Notes: a model not told the origin generated them from the sequence alone. A DNA stretch of 64,000 nt from UBA5070 sp035913415 (GCA_035913415.1 JAMIIV010000052.1:5694-69693), one strand, 5' to 3'. Positions 15,223 to 23,778 are shown, numbered from the stretch's first letter. A program made the numbers and translations.

Positions 15223-16506
15223 TCAAAGCTTGTGGAGAACGGCCTTGGAGGCAAGCTGCTCTTCGATGCGCAGCAGCTGGTTGTACTTGGCGATACGATC
15301 GGTGCGCGAGAGCGAACCGGTCTTGATCTGGCCGGCGCCCGTGCCCACGGCGAGGTCGGCGATGAAGGCGTCTTCGGTCTCGCCCGAACGGTGCGAGGAG
15401 ATCACGCCGTAGCCGGCCTTCTGGGCCATCTTGATGGCGTCGAGGGTCTCGGTGACGGTGCCGATCTGGTTGACCTTGATGAGGATCGCGTTGGCGGCGC
15501 CCATCTTGATGCCCTTGGCCAAGCGGACGGGGTTGGTCACGAAGAAGTCGTCGCCGACGATCTGGATCTTCTTGCCCAGGGCCTTGGTGAAGGTCACGTA
15601 GCCGTCCCAGTCGCTCTGGTCGAGGCCGTCTTCGATCGAGTAGATCGGGTACTTCTTGACCCACTCGGTGTACTTGGCGACCATCTCGGCGGTGGTGAAC
15701 AGCTTGTCCGGAGCCGACTTCCAGAACTTGTAGCCCTTGCGGTCGCCTTCGTCGAACAGCTCCGAGGAGGCGCAGTCGAGGGCGATCTTGATCTGGGAAC
15801 CGGGCTTGTAGCCGGCGGCCACGATGGCCTCCATGATCACTTCGAGGGCCTGGTCGTTGGACAGGTTCGGCGCGAAGCCGCCTTCGTCGCCGACGGCGGT
15901 GATGTGCTTGCCCTTCTTCAGGATGCCCTTCAGGCAGTGGAAGATCTCGGTGATCCAGCGCAGACCTTCGGAGAAGGACTTGGCGCCGACCGGGGCGATC
16001 ATGAATTCCTGGAAGTCGATCAGGTTGTCGGCGTGCTTGCCGCCGTTGATGATGTTGGCCATCGGCAGCGGGAGCGTGAAGGTCTTGTTCTTGTGCAGCT
16101 TGCCGATGTACTTCCACAGGGGCAGGCCCTTGGAGGCGGCGGCGGCGCGGCAGACGGCCATGGAGACGGCCAGCATGGCGTTGGCGCCCAGGTTGCCCTT
16201 GTTCTCGGTTCCGTCGAGGGCGATCATGGCCTTGTCGACGGCCTTCTGGTCTTCGGCGTCCATGCCCTTGAGGGCCTTGGCGATCGGGCCGTTGACGTTC
16301 TCGACGGCCTTGAGCACGCCGCGACCCAGGTAGACCTTCTTGTCGCCGTCGCGAAGCTCCACGGCCTCGAATTCGCCGGTGGAGGCGCCCGAGGGCACCG
16401 CCGCGGTTCCGAACGAACCGTCGTCGAGGAGGACGTCGGCTTCCACAGTGGGGTTGCCGCGGGAGTCGAGAATCTGGCGAGCGACGATCTTCTTGATCTT
16501 GGGCAT
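15223..16506 (-). CDS. eno: Enolase
   Basis: Interconverts 2-phosphoglycerate and phosphoenolpyruvate in glycolysis. The 427-residue product starts MPKIKKIVARQILDSRGNPT. It has SGASTGEFEA, the VGDEGGFAP loop, the metal ligands in SIEDGL and VGDDFF, LIKVNQIGT with the catalytic Lys, and SHRSGETEDAFIADL, the family signature. A GGAGAG site precedes the start at 16506, and longer starts would run through the divergent region. The stop codon is embedded in the arm of a palindromic element, followed by two terminators. Confidence 0.98.
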   Translation of the reverse strand: MPKIKKIVARQILDSRGNPTVEADVLLDDGSFGTAAVPSGASTGEFEAVELRDGDKKVYLGRGVLKAVENVNGPIAKALKGMDAEDQKAVDKAMIALDGTENKGNLGANAMLAVSMAVCRAAAASKGLPLWKYIGKLHKNKTFTLPLPMANIINGGKHADNLIDFQEFMIAPVGAKSFSEGLRWITEIFHCLKGILKKGKHITAVGDEGGFAPNLSNDQALEVIMEAIVAAGYKPGSQIKIALDCASSELFDEGDRKGYKFWKSAPDKLFTTAEMVAKYTEWVKKYPIYSIEDGLDQSDWDGYVTFTKALGKKIQIVGDDFFVTNPVRLAKGIKMGAANAILIKVNQIGTVTETLDAIKMAQKAGYGVISSHRSGETEDAFIADLAVGTGAGQIKTGSLSRTDRIAKYNQLLRIEEQLASKAVLHKL

Positions 16507-16791
16507 TGCGATCTCTCCGAAATCTTGGGAGTGTTCTTTGACAGAATATGTCGTCCTCCGCCCCGGTAAGGGAGAGGAACCGATCCGGCAAAACGTAGAT
16601 GCGGCCACCCCCCGAGGGAAGGGGGAAATCCCCCGTGCATCGTCCGCCGGTCCACGATTTGTCCACTTTTGAACATTCGGGAGAACTCGGCAACCGACAA
16701 TTTCCCTCCGGAGCGGCGGTCGACCCGACTCGGGAATCGGATCATACATGGGTCTCCTCCAGGATCGGGGGGGGCAGACGGGGGGCTTGCC

Positions 16792-18012
16792 TTGAGGATC
16801 CTGTTCGCACCGATGGGAACGGAAGGAGACATGCGCCCGGTGGCGGCTTTGGGGCGGGCGCTGCTGGATGCCGGACACGAGGTCGTGGTCGCCGCTCCAC
16901 CCGACTTCGAGCCGCTGTTCGGTCGCCACGAGATTCCCTTCCGTCCTTGCGGCGCGCCCTTCCGGCCCGTCGCCGAGGCCCTGGCCGGACGCATCAATGG
17001 TCGTCCGTTGTCGGGTCTGCGGGCCATGGTCGGCTGGTGCCGCCAGGCCGTGGGGGAGCAGTTCACGAGCCTCCAGCCCCATGTGGCGGGCTGCGACCGG
17101 ATCCTGGGATGCGGGGTGCAGTTTGCCGCCTCGTCCCTGGCCGAAGGCCTTGGCGTCCCGTACCGGCATGTCGCGCATTTCGCGGGAATCCTGCCGTCGT
17201 CGCACCATCCGCCGGTCACCTTTCCCCTTTTCGGATTGCCCACCTGGGGCAATCGGGCATTGTGGACCCTCAATCATCTGGCCATGAACCTTCTGTTGCG
17301 GGCGCGCATCGATCGCCACCGAAAACCCCTCGGTCTACCAGGAATCGGTGATTTCGACCGGCATTTCACCCGTGCCGCGCTGATCGCGGTGGATCCCGAG
17401 CTGGGGCCCTTGCCCCCCGATGCCGGCGCGGGAGTCCGCCAGACCGGATACTGGCGCATCGATGACGAGGGCGCGTTGCCCGACGACGTCGAGGTCTTCC
17501 TCGAAGCCGGAACAAAACCCGTGTTCGTCGGTTTCGGGAGCATGGGGGACCCCGACCCCAAAGCCACGGCCCGTGAGGTCGTGGCGGGAATTCGTCAGGC
17601 CGGGCTGCGGGGCATCATCGCGCGCGGATGGGCCGGACTCGATCCGCAGGATGTCGGGAGCGGGTTCCTCGTGGCCGGGCATCTGCCCCATGCGCGGCTG
17701 TTTCCCCGCGTGGCGGCGGTGGTCCACCATGGCGGTGCCGGCACCACATGGACCGTGGCGCGCAGCGGGGTGCCGCACGTGGTGGTTCCGCACCTGCTCG
17801 ACCAGCACTGGTGGGCGCGACGGCTCGAGGCGCTGGGGGTGTCCGGAGGCTCCATCCCTCGCCAACGGCTCGACGCCGGGCACTTGGCGGCGTCCCTGAA
17901 GCAGGCTCTCGACCCCCGACGGCGTCCGGCGATCGACGGCCTGGCGACTTCCTTGGCGCGGCGGGACGGAATCCGGCAGGCCGTCGCGCTCCTCGAGCAG
18001 GGGTCGCCCTGA
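16792..18012 (+). CDS. UDP-glycosyltransferase (GT1/GT28 type)
   Basis: GT-B fold glycosyltransferase that probably moves a sugar from UDP-sugar to a lipid, sterol or small hydrophobic acceptor. The TTG at 16792 is chosen because it opens the first Rossmann strand (RILFAPMGTEGDMRPV); an ATG at 16669 would add about 40 unlikely residues, and the ATG at 16813 would cut the strand. Near the C-terminus VVHHGGAGTTWTVARSG and PHLLDQHWWARRL form the nucleotide-sugar motif. There is no membrane helix, so it is a peripheral cytoplasmic enzyme. The divergent neighbour is eno; 54 nt downstream lies a convergent glycerophosphodiesterase. Confidence 0.82.
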   Translation: MRILFAPMGTEGDMRPVAALGRALLDAGHEVVVAAPPDFEPLFGRHEIPFRPCGAPFRPVAEALAGRINGRPLSGLRAMVGWCRQAVGEQFTSLQPHVAGCDRILGCGVQFAASSLAEGLGVPYRHVAHFAGILPSSHHPPVTFPLFGLPTWGNRALWTLNHLAMNLLLRARIDRHRKPLGLPGIGDFDRHFTRAALIAVDPELGPLPPDAGAGVRQTGYWRIDDEGALPDDVEVFLEAGTKPVFVGFGSMGDPDPKATAREVVAGIRQAGLRGIIARGWAGLDPQDVGSGFLVAGHLPHARLFPRVAAVVHHGGAGTTWTVARSGVPHVVVPHLLDQHWWARRLEALGVSGGSIPRQRLDAGHLAASLKQALDPRRRPAIDGLATSLARRDGIRQAVALLEQGSP

Positions 18013-18066
18013 AGCCGTCGGTGGTGGGAATGTGGACTCGCCACCGCCGGAACCGGATCCTGTCGG

Positions 18067-18828
18067 TCAGAAACTGTCTGATGCCAGCAAGGCTTCCGCG
18101 CGCGCCGGGTCGTCCACCAGGACGGATTCCGGGTTCCAGGCCAGCCAAGGGCGCGGATCGTCGTCGGGCAGTCCCCAGAGCCAGAGCCGGGACTCCGACC
18201 ACGGGTGCGGCAGGGCGCCATCGGGCGCGAGCAAGGGAAGCAACGGTGCGCGCAGGGCCAGAACCGAGGGGCGGCGAGGGAAGGCCCAGGCGCAGAGCCG
18301 TTCCCAGCCGGGGATATCTTCGGCCAGCGGACCGAACGGCACCTCGCTCCAGCGGTCGGCCACCTTGGAGAGAAGCTCCAGATCGAAGCTCGTGACCGCC
18401 GAACGCGCGTCGATGACACCCCTGTGCAGGGTCTCCAGGAACGCCGGGACGCAGGCTTCGGCAAGCCGGCCGCGGCGGTCCGCATCGAGTCCGGCAGGGG
18501 GCACCTTCAACTCCAGGTCGTGGATCCCGTAACCACCCTCCAAGACTTCCTCGAGATCGGGTATGCGGCAGGTCCGCCCATTCCACGTGCCTGCATCCAG
18601 ATCGCGCAAATGGCGACGGAGGTGGGTGGTCATCGGACCCGACCCCGATGTCGTGCGATCGAGCTCGTCGTCGTGGAAGACCATCGGAGCGCCGTCCAGC
18701 GACAGTTGCACGTCGTATTCGATGCCCTCCGCCCCGCACACCAGCGCCAAGGCGAAGGCCTCGAGCGTGTTTTCCGGAGCCAGGCGCGAGGCACCGCGAT
18801 GCCCCAGGATGAACGGAGTGTTGTCCAT
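18067..18828 (-). CDS. Glycerophosphodiester phosphodiesterase
   Basis: Cleaves glycerophosphodiesters to glycerol-3-phosphate and an alcohol. ILGHRGASRLAPENTLEAF has the catalytic His and the metal-binding Glu; IEYDVQLSLDGAPMVFHDD supplies the second Glu/Asp and the second catalytic His; HDLELKVP is the third metal block. The start at 18828 (MDNTPF) gives 253 residues with no signal peptide, so a cytosolic UgpQ-like role is likely. The longer frame upstream crosses a terminator and is rejected. Confidence 0.92.
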   Translation of the reverse strand: MDNTPFILGHRGASRLAPENTLEAFALALVCGAEGIEYDVQLSLDGAPMVFHDDELDRTTSGSGPMTTHLRRHLRDLDAGTWNGRTCRIPDLEEVLEGGYGIHDLELKVPPAGLDADRRGRLAEACVPAFLETLHRGVIDARSAVTSFDLELLSKVADRWSEVPFGPLAEDIPGWERLCAWAFPRRPSVLALRAPLLPLLAPDGALPHPWSESRLWLWGLPDDDPRPWLAWNPESVLVDDPARAEALLASDSF

Positions 18829-18862
18829 GTCCCGATTCTGCCATGTCGGGAGGGGGGGAGGC

Positions 18863-18901
18863 AAAAAAAAACGCCGTTGCGCCGGTGAGGCGAAACGGCG
18901 T
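18863..18901 (-). terminator. Rho-independent terminator of parvulin gene
   Basis: ACGCCGTT (18871-18878) pairs with AACGGCGT (18894-18901) and is followed on the minus strand by eight Ts. It lies 31 nt downstream of the parvulin lipoprotein stop, separating it from the phosphodiesterase gene. Confidence 0.9.
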
Positions 18902-18931
18902 ACACAGATCATCCGGCCGATGGCCGGGGGA

Positions 18932-20020
18932 TCACTTCTTCTTGGGAACGATCGGGCCCAGGCCCTGGGGGGCGGGCTCGGCCTTGGGGGCGTCGAACAA
19001 TTCGGGCTCGCGGTAGGCGGGGTCGAAGATCTGGACCTTGTACTTCTTGACCAGTCCGCGGTAGTAGTTGGGAACCAGGGTCTCGGCGCGCTGGGCCTTG
19101 AGAATGTTCTCGATCATGGGGCGCAGGCTGTCCAGCGAAGGAGCTGCGGTGGTCTTGCGTTCGGCCAGGCGGATGATGTGCCAGCCGAACTGGCTGCGCA
19201 CGGGTGCGGAGGTTTCCCCCGGCTTCATGCTCGAAAGCGCCTGGGCGAATTCGGGCACCATGTCGGAAGGATTGAACCAGCCGAGGTCGCCGCCGTTGCC
19301 CTTCGAACCCGGATCTTCCGATTCGGTGCGTGCCAGGGTGGCGAAATCGGTGCCCTTGGCCAGGCGCGCGGAGATCTCGAGGATCTTGGCGTGAACCTTG
19401 GCCGTGTCCGAGCCGGGCTGGGCGAGTTTGAGGATGTGGCTGGCCTTCACCTTGCCTGCATCGCTCATGCGGTCCTTGTTGGCCTGGTAGAACGAGTCGA
19501 TGGCGGCGGCGGGAATCTTGAGGGAATCTTCCAGGCCCTTCTCGAGAGCGTCCGAGCTCTGCAACTGGGAGGCGATCTTGGCCTTGAGGGAGGCGGGGGT
19601 GTCGCCCGCCTTGGCCATGGCCTCGGCGAAGGACGCGGAATCCTTCGACTGGCTGCGGAAGACGTCGTAGAGGCTGTCGACGCGGCGCGGCTCGACCTGG
19701 ATCTTGAGGCGGGCGGCCTCGAGCTTCATGATGTGCTGCAGGATCAACTGGGCGGTGGCCTGGCGGCGGATGGGGCCGGCGACCTGATCGAAGCTCTGGC
19801 CGGACTGCATCGCCTGTTGGGCGATCTGCATGGTCATGGGCTGCAGCATGCCCTCGACCTGGGCCTTGGTGATGCCCAGGGTGTCGAGTCCAGCCACGAC
19901 GGCGGTGGTGTCCCCGGCGGGCTTCTTGAACTTGGCGGGGGCGGCGGAGGCGCTACCTGCACCGCTGCGGCAGGCAGCGACCATCAGCAGCAGGGGAAGC
20001 AAGGACAGTTGGATACGCAC
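18932..20020 (-). CDS. Parvulin-type peptidyl-prolyl isomerase lipoprotein
   Basis: Periplasmic or outer-membrane-facing folding factor. The GTG at 20020 follows AAGGA by 7 nt and encodes a lipoprotein signal (LLLMVAAC, Cys17). A helical SurA/PrsA-like chaperone region surrounds one parvulin domain, recognisable from VKASHILKLA, then SEDPGSKGNGGDLGWF, MVPEFAQALSSMKPGE and FGWHIIRL. The length of 362 residues and a lysine-rich, proline-rich tail ending VPKKK fit a PrsA/SurA-like protein. It probably assists export or outer-membrane protein folding. Confidence 0.9.
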   Translation of the reverse strand: MRIQLSLLPLLLMVAACRSGAGSASAAPAKFKKPAGDTTAVVAGLDTLGITKAQVEGMLQPMTMQIAQQAMQSGQSFDQVAGPIRRQATAQLILQHIMKLEAARLKIQVEPRRVDSLYDVFRSQSKDSASFAEAMAKAGDTPASLKAKIASQLQSSDALEKGLEDSLKIPAAAIDSFYQANKDRMSDAGKVKASHILKLAQPGSDTAKVHAKILEISARLAKGTDFATLARTESEDPGSKGNGGDLGWFNPSDMVPEFAQALSSMKPGETSAPVRSQFGWHIIRLAERKTTAAPSLDSLRPMIENILKAQRAETLVPNYYRGLVKKYKVQIFDPAYREPELFDAPKAEPAPQGLGPIVPKKK

Positions 20021-20164
20021 GTTGAATCCTTCCGGGATCGCGGAGATCACGCTGTGTTTGGGGGTGGACGGGCTGAGAAGTGAAGAAGAAAGAAGGTACT
20101 CATCGTGAGAACGATTCGACATCACCGGCCCTGGATCGACCCGTGCGGTGGGTCGTTCACCTCC

Positions 20165-20170
20165 TATATT
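20165..20170 (+). promoter_or_regulatory. -10-like TATATT element
   Basis: TATATT sits 23 nt before the ATG at 20194, with an AGGAG ribosome site between them. It is one of a set of TANNNT hexamers seen before starts in this window; no -35 consensus is seen. Confidence 0.4.
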
Positions 20171-20193
20171 CGAAGGAAACAGGAGCCTTACCC

Positions 20194-20652
20194 ATGATGC
20201 GCGCCCTTCTGACCCTGCTTGTTTTCGCCGCCACCCTGATGGCCGCTCCCACCCAGAGTTTCTTCATCGCCCGGTCGGGTGAGGTTCCCGTCTGGCTGGG
20301 GCCCGAGCACCGCGATGGGGAGACCCCCTTGTACACCGCGCCCGCCAACGAGCTTCTGCTCAAGCAGGACTCCAAAGGCGGATTCATCCAGGTGCGTACC
20401 CGCAATGGCGCCTTGGGATGGGTCGATGCCTCCAAGGTGCAGGCCTACGCGCCGCAGACCGGGACCACGGTCGATCTGGGGGAAGGCCGCGTCGAAGGGT
20501 ACCTGGACAATCCCAACGCGATCTACATCCTGACGGATGAAAGCAAGATCCCCCCGGAAGGCTTCAATATCGTCCGTGACATGACGGCGTTCGTCGTCGA
20601 CGACAACATCGACCGTGAAAGCCTGGAGCGTCGCAACCAAGAGAATTTCTGA
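20194..20652 (+). CDS. Small secreted SH3-like protein (paralogue 1)
   Basis: Exported 152-residue protein of unknown function. The ATG at 20194 has AGGAG 8 nt upstream and begins a signal peptide (MMRALLTLLVFAATLMAA). The middle (VPVWLG..ETPLYTAP, FIQVRTRNGALGWVDASKV) resembles a bacterial SH3 domain. The tail carries TVDLGEGRVEGYLDNPNAI and ends RRNQENF. The same tail signature appears in the gene at 21397-21846 and, diverged, in the one at 21982-22266. The three genes therefore form a local family interrupted by a hydrolase gene. Confidence 0.75.
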   Translation: MMRALLTLLVFAATLMAAPTQSFFIARSGEVPVWLGPEHRDGETPLYTAPANELLLKQDSKGGFIQVRTRNGALGWVDASKVQAYAPQTGTTVDLGEGRVEGYLDNPNAIYILTDESKIPPEGFNIVRDMTAFVVDDNIDRESLERRNQENF

Positions 20653-20657
20653 GTCCG

Positions 20658-21248
20658 GTGGGCATCGTTCCCAACAACCTGGTTCCGGTGATTGTTCCCG
20701 GAGTCGGGGATTCCGGTCCGGATCATTGGCAGACGTTGTGGCAAGCCCTGTTGCCGGGTGCCCTGCGCGTTGTGCAGGACGACTGGTCCTTGTCGGAGGC
20801 CGCTGCTTGGGATGGGCGTTTGGAAGAGGTCGTGTCGGGACTTGAACGGCCCGCCGTCCTGATCGCTCACAGCGCCGGAGCGGTCACCGTGGCGCGCTGG
20901 GCTTGCCACCCTGGGGCGTCGGTCCATCGTGTGGCCGGTGCCTTCCTGGTCGCCCCTCCGGATTTTGAGGCGTCTCTCCCGGCTGGATTCCCCGACATCG
21001 AAGCGGTTCGCCACCTTGGATGGTCGCCGATGCCCGCCTCGAAACTGCCATTTCCCGCGTTGGTCGTGGCCAGTCGAACCGATCCCTTCGATCGGCAATT
21101 GCGCACCAAAGCGTACGCCGAGGCGTGGGGGGCTGGTTTTTGCGACGCCGGTGAGCTCGGACACATCAACCTCGCGTCTGGCCAGGGCCCTTGGGGCCAG
21201 GGGTGGGGTTGGTTCGAGGAGTTCCTCGGCCGCATCACGCGAGGATAG
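20658..21248 (+). CDS. RBBP9/YdeN family serine hydrolase
   Basis: Small alpha/beta hydrolase, 196 residues. VIVPGVGDSGPDHWQTLW is the RBBP9/YdeN opening, LIAHSAGAV holds the nucleophile Ser72, SRTDPF the Asp, and ELGHINLASGQGPWGQG the His. Members are serine hydrolases whose natural substrates are poorly known. It starts with GTG 5 nt after the preceding stop and has no ribosome site of its own, which implies translational coupling to the SH3-like gene. Confidence 0.88.
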   Translation: MGIVPNNLVPVIVPGVGDSGPDHWQTLWQALLPGALRVVQDDWSLSEAAAWDGRLEEVVSGLERPAVLIAHSAGAVTVARWACHPGASVHRVAGAFLVAPPDFEASLPAGFPDIEAVRHLGWSPMPASKLPFPALVVASRTDPFDRQLRTKAYAEAWGAGFCDAGELGHINLASGQGPWGQGWGWFEEFLGRITRG

Positions 21249-21304
21249 GCCCCTTCCCCGTGGTCGCCCGAGCCACGGAAACGATGGAGCCTTGGACGGA
21301 AACG

Positions 21305-21336
21305 AAAAAGCCACCCTGCGGATGCGGAGGGTGGCT
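21305..21336 (-). terminator. Rho-independent terminator
   Basis: AGCCACCCT (21309-21317) pairs with AGGGTGGCT (21328-21336); the minus strand then runs TTTTTCG. It serves the small secreted protein gene that stops at 21397. Confidence 0.85.
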
Positions 21337-21396
21337 TCAAGACTCGAGAGTCCTAGGTGCGGCAATGCCGAACGCAGGACTCAAGATGTTAGGAGA

Positions 21397-21846
21397 TCAG
21401 TTGTTCTCGCCGTTGCGATATTCGGTGCCTTCGCGATCCATGTTGCCCTGGATGGCGTCGACGAACGAACGCTCGAGGGAGATGCCGCCCATGGCGTTGG
21501 ACTCTTCCTGCAAGATGTACACGGCCTGGGGATTGTCGAGGTAACCCTCGATCTTGCCGGATCCGAGGTCCATGTTGGCACCGGTGGCAGCCGAGAACTC
21601 CTTGAGGAGCTTCGAGTCGGTCCAGAGTTCCTGGCCGTCCTTGGTGCGGACCTGGGTCATGCCGCCCGCGCGCTTCACCTCGATGAAGGTCTCGGTGGAC
21701 GTGGCCGTGTAGACGGCCTTTTCGTTCACGGCACGCTTCTGGTTCGCGTACAGGGGGACCTCGCCACCGGTGGCGGAGGACAGGGACTTGGCGGCCATGG
21801 CGACCGAAGCGGTGAGAAGGATGGCAATCAGGAGAGCGCGACGCAT
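21397..21846 (-). CDS. Small secreted protein (paralogue 2)
   Basis: Exported 149-residue protein, function unknown. The start at 21846 has GGAGG 5 nt upstream and opens a signal peptide (MRRALLIAILLTASVAMAA). The order of features matches the gene at 20194: GGEVPLYANQ, a strand-rich middle (MTQVRTKDGQELWTDSKLL), then MDLGSGKIEGYLDNPQAV and a tail ending YRNGENN. It is convergent with the RBBP9-like gene, with a terminator between. Confidence 0.75.
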   Translation of the reverse strand: MRRALLIAILLTASVAMAAKSLSSATGGEVPLYANQKRAVNEKAVYTATSTETFIEVKRAGGMTQVRTKDGQELWTDSKLLKEFSAATGANMDLGSGKIEGYLDNPQAVYILQEESNAMGGISLERSFVDAIQGNMDREGTEYRNGENN

Positions 21847-21981
21847 GGGTCCTCCAAGGAGCGGAGACGGACGTGGAACCACCGTAATCTAGGGAAGAGT
21901 TTCGCAACCCGCAACGGGTTTTGCAACGAATGCCTGAAAGTAGGGGGATGCCCCCCCTTCGGCGCCTAGAAGTTCCGAGAC

Positions 21982-22266
21982 TCAGTCGTTTTCCTGGTTG
22001 GCCATTTCGAGGTCGCCACGAACCAGGTTGGCAGGGGGATCGTCGCGGAAATCCCGATGGAGGGAGATCGCCGAAAGGTCGATCCCCGTCATGCCGGGGA
22101 CGTAAGCGGCGCCGTTGGTCTGCGTGTTGGCGGTCACCTTCTGGCTGCCCAGATCGATTTCCTTGCCGGTACGGGCACGGGGATCTTCCTGAGGAGTGGG
22201 GACCAGGGGTTTGGCTTGCAGGGCGCCGGCAGCCAGCAGGAGAGTCAGAAGGGATGCGGTTTTCAT
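21982..22266 (-). CDS. Small secreted protein (paralogue 3, diverged)
   Basis: Exported 94-residue protein of unknown function. The start has GGAGG upstream and a clear signal peptide (MKTASLLTLLLAAGALQA). It lacks the SH3-like middle but keeps the IDLGSQKV element and a terminal ANQEND, matching the ends of the two neighbouring secreted proteins. It may be a shortened member of the same family, which would mark the C-terminal part as the functional or sorting unit. Confidence 0.65.
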   Translation of the reverse strand: MKTASLLTLLLAAGALQAKPLVPTPQEDPRARTGKEIDLGSQKVTANTQTNGAAYVPGMTGIDLSAISLHRDFRDDPPANLVRGDLEMANQEND

Positions 22267-22432
22267 GGGGACCTCCGGAATCAGGGGGGATGTGGGACCA
22301 CTTCATTGGTTTCCCTGCTTTGAAATTAGCGGCTGGTTTCGGGGCTTCGCTGGAGCTTTCCTTGCCCCGTATGCGGTGATGTCGGCTCTTCGCTTCCAGC
22401 CTGGAATACTCCATATTCGAGTCAAAACGGAG

Positions 22433-23278
22433 ATGTCGCTTCGATGTACCTTGCCTCGGCTCATGAACGCACCGACGCCCGTATCCGATTCCCTCACCCA
22501 TTGGCTGGACCGCTCGGCACGATTGCGGGTCGTCGCGGTCGACGCCACCCGGGCTGCACGGGGACTCTGCCTGCTCCACGACCTCGAAGGCGACGCGGCG
22601 CGCCAGTTCGCCTCGGCCATCGCCGGTGGCCTGCTGTTCGCTTGCGACCTCAAATCGCTCCAGACGCTCTCGCTGCAGGTCGAGGTGGGGGCGCGGGTGT
22701 ACCACGTGGATGCCACGGCCGACTCCCTGGTGCGGGGCATGGCGACCACTCGAGCCCACGAAGCTCCCGTGGCGAGAGTTGCGGTACGGCGCTTCGGGCA
22801 GAAGGGACTGCTGTACCAGTCCATCGTCGATGTGGCCACCCTCGAGGTCTCGAAAGCCCTGGAGGGGCACTTCCTGCAGTCGGAGCAGCAGGTGCTGCGC
22901 GTCGATCTCCGTTGCGATCTGGACGAGCGGGGACTTCCCACCAAGGTCCACGGAGCCTTGGTCCGGGGATTCCCCGACACTCCCCCGGAGGCTCTCCGGG
23001 AACTGCTCCAAGCGTGGGATCGCCGCGGGGACTGGGAGCCCTCCGAGCCCTGCCGCGGCCTCGACGACCGGATATGGGATCGCCTGGCCGAACAGGAAGT
23101 CCACCACCATTGCCCCTGCTCGAAGGATCGGGCCCTGGCCTCCGTCCGGGCTCTGGGCCTCGAGGCCCTGGAGCAGGCCGCCAAGGCGGACGAGACCCTG
23201 GAAGTCGTGTGCGATTTCTGTCGCAGCGTCTACCGGTTCGGGTCGGACGATTTCCTGCCCTCCGACGACCTGGCCTGA
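22433..23278 (+). CDS. hslO: Redox-regulated chaperone Hsp33
   Basis: Holdase chaperone activated by oxidation of a zinc site. The C-terminus has CPCSKDRA and then VVCDFCRSVYRF, the C-x-C and C-x2-C zinc switch. The body has GLLFACDLKS and RVDLRCDLDERGLPTKVHG, and fits the family at about 280 residues. Start choice is uncertain. The ATG at 22433 follows a CATATT element at 22412, but its GGAG touches the codon; the ATG at 22463 (MNAPTPVSDS) would match the usual N-terminus better. The 3' end overlaps the convergent XRE gene by 49 nt. Confidence 0.9.
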   Translation: MSLRCTLPRLMNAPTPVSDSLTHWLDRSARLRVVAVDATRAARGLCLLHDLEGDAARQFASAIAGGLLFACDLKSLQTLSLQVEVGARVYHVDATADSLVRGMATTRAHEAPVARVAVRRFGQKGLLYQSIVDVATLEVSKALEGHFLQSEQQVLRVDLRCDLDERGLPTKVHGALVRGFPDTPPEALRELLQAWDRRGDWEPSEPCRGLDDRIWDRLAEQEVHHHCPCSKDRALASVRALGLEALEQAAKADETLEVVCDFCRSVYRFGSDDFLPSDDLA

Positions 23279-23490
23279 TCGGAGAGGATGGCGTTCCAGT
23301 CGACGTCCAATGCCTGCCGGATTTTGTCCAAGGTGCCGACCTTCGGCTCCCGTTCCCCCCGGATGATCCTGGAAACCGTGCTTTTCTCGATCCCGTTTTC
23401 ATGGGCGAACAATTCGCAGGACCGGTAGCCTGCGTCGTGGATCAGGGACTTCAGGTTGCGGCGCAGGTGGTCGTGGAGGGATAACGGCAT
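23230..23490 (-). CDS. Small XRE-family HTH regulator
   Basis: An 86-residue DNA-binding protein that is almost only a Cro/CI-type helix-turn-helix. LFAHENGIEKSTVSRIIRGE is the HTH and EPKVGTLDKIRQALDVDW the following helices. Its 3' end overlaps the end of hslO on the opposite strand, so readthrough or antisense effects between the two are possible. A GTTGCC/GGCAAC palindrome about 165 nt upstream of its start could be an operator. Confidence 0.85.
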   Translation of the reverse strand: MPLSLHDHLRRNLKSLIHDAGYRSCELFAHENGIEKSTVSRIIRGEREPKVGTLDKIRQALDVDWNAILSDQARSSEGRKSSDPNR

Positions 23491-23654
23491 GATCGGACCC
23501 GGGGCGAGGCGGTTCTGTGGCGGCGGCGGAGTTGGGGGGGGGAAGGTGTCGCGCCGCCGGTGGGCGCGGTCGACGCGACGACTTCGGCGGATGGGGTGCG
23601 ATGGCGATCACACAACATCCGAGCCCAATACAACAGCCGGACAACGAAACCTTC

Positions 23655-23670
23655 GTTGCCGATTGGCAAC
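23655..23670. promoter_or_regulatory. Possible operator palindrome
   Basis: GTTGCC and GGCAAC are separated by GATT. The size suits an XRE-type dimer site, and an XRE gene starts 165 nt away on the minus strand. Binding is inference only. Confidence 0.3.
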
Positions 23671-23778
23671 ATGGCATCCATATAAAGATTGGGTTGAATG
23701 GAAACTGAAACTGCAAAACAGATAACAAGAACGATAAATCCTTAGAAATCCGGGAAACTGGTCGAGGAAGGCATGTGG

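Noticed and set aside
15191..16693. Arg/Gln/Gly-rich frame overlapping eno
   Set aside because: Out-of-frame reading of eno; low-complexity composition.
21389..23110. Long minus-strand frame over hslO and the small secreted genes
   Set aside because: Antisense to hslO with no domain; the real minus-strand secreted genes use other frames with signal peptides and ribosome sites.
23456..23725. Small plus-strand open frames before hemB
   Set aside because: Arg-rich, start inside the XRE gene, no ribosome site and no family resemblance.
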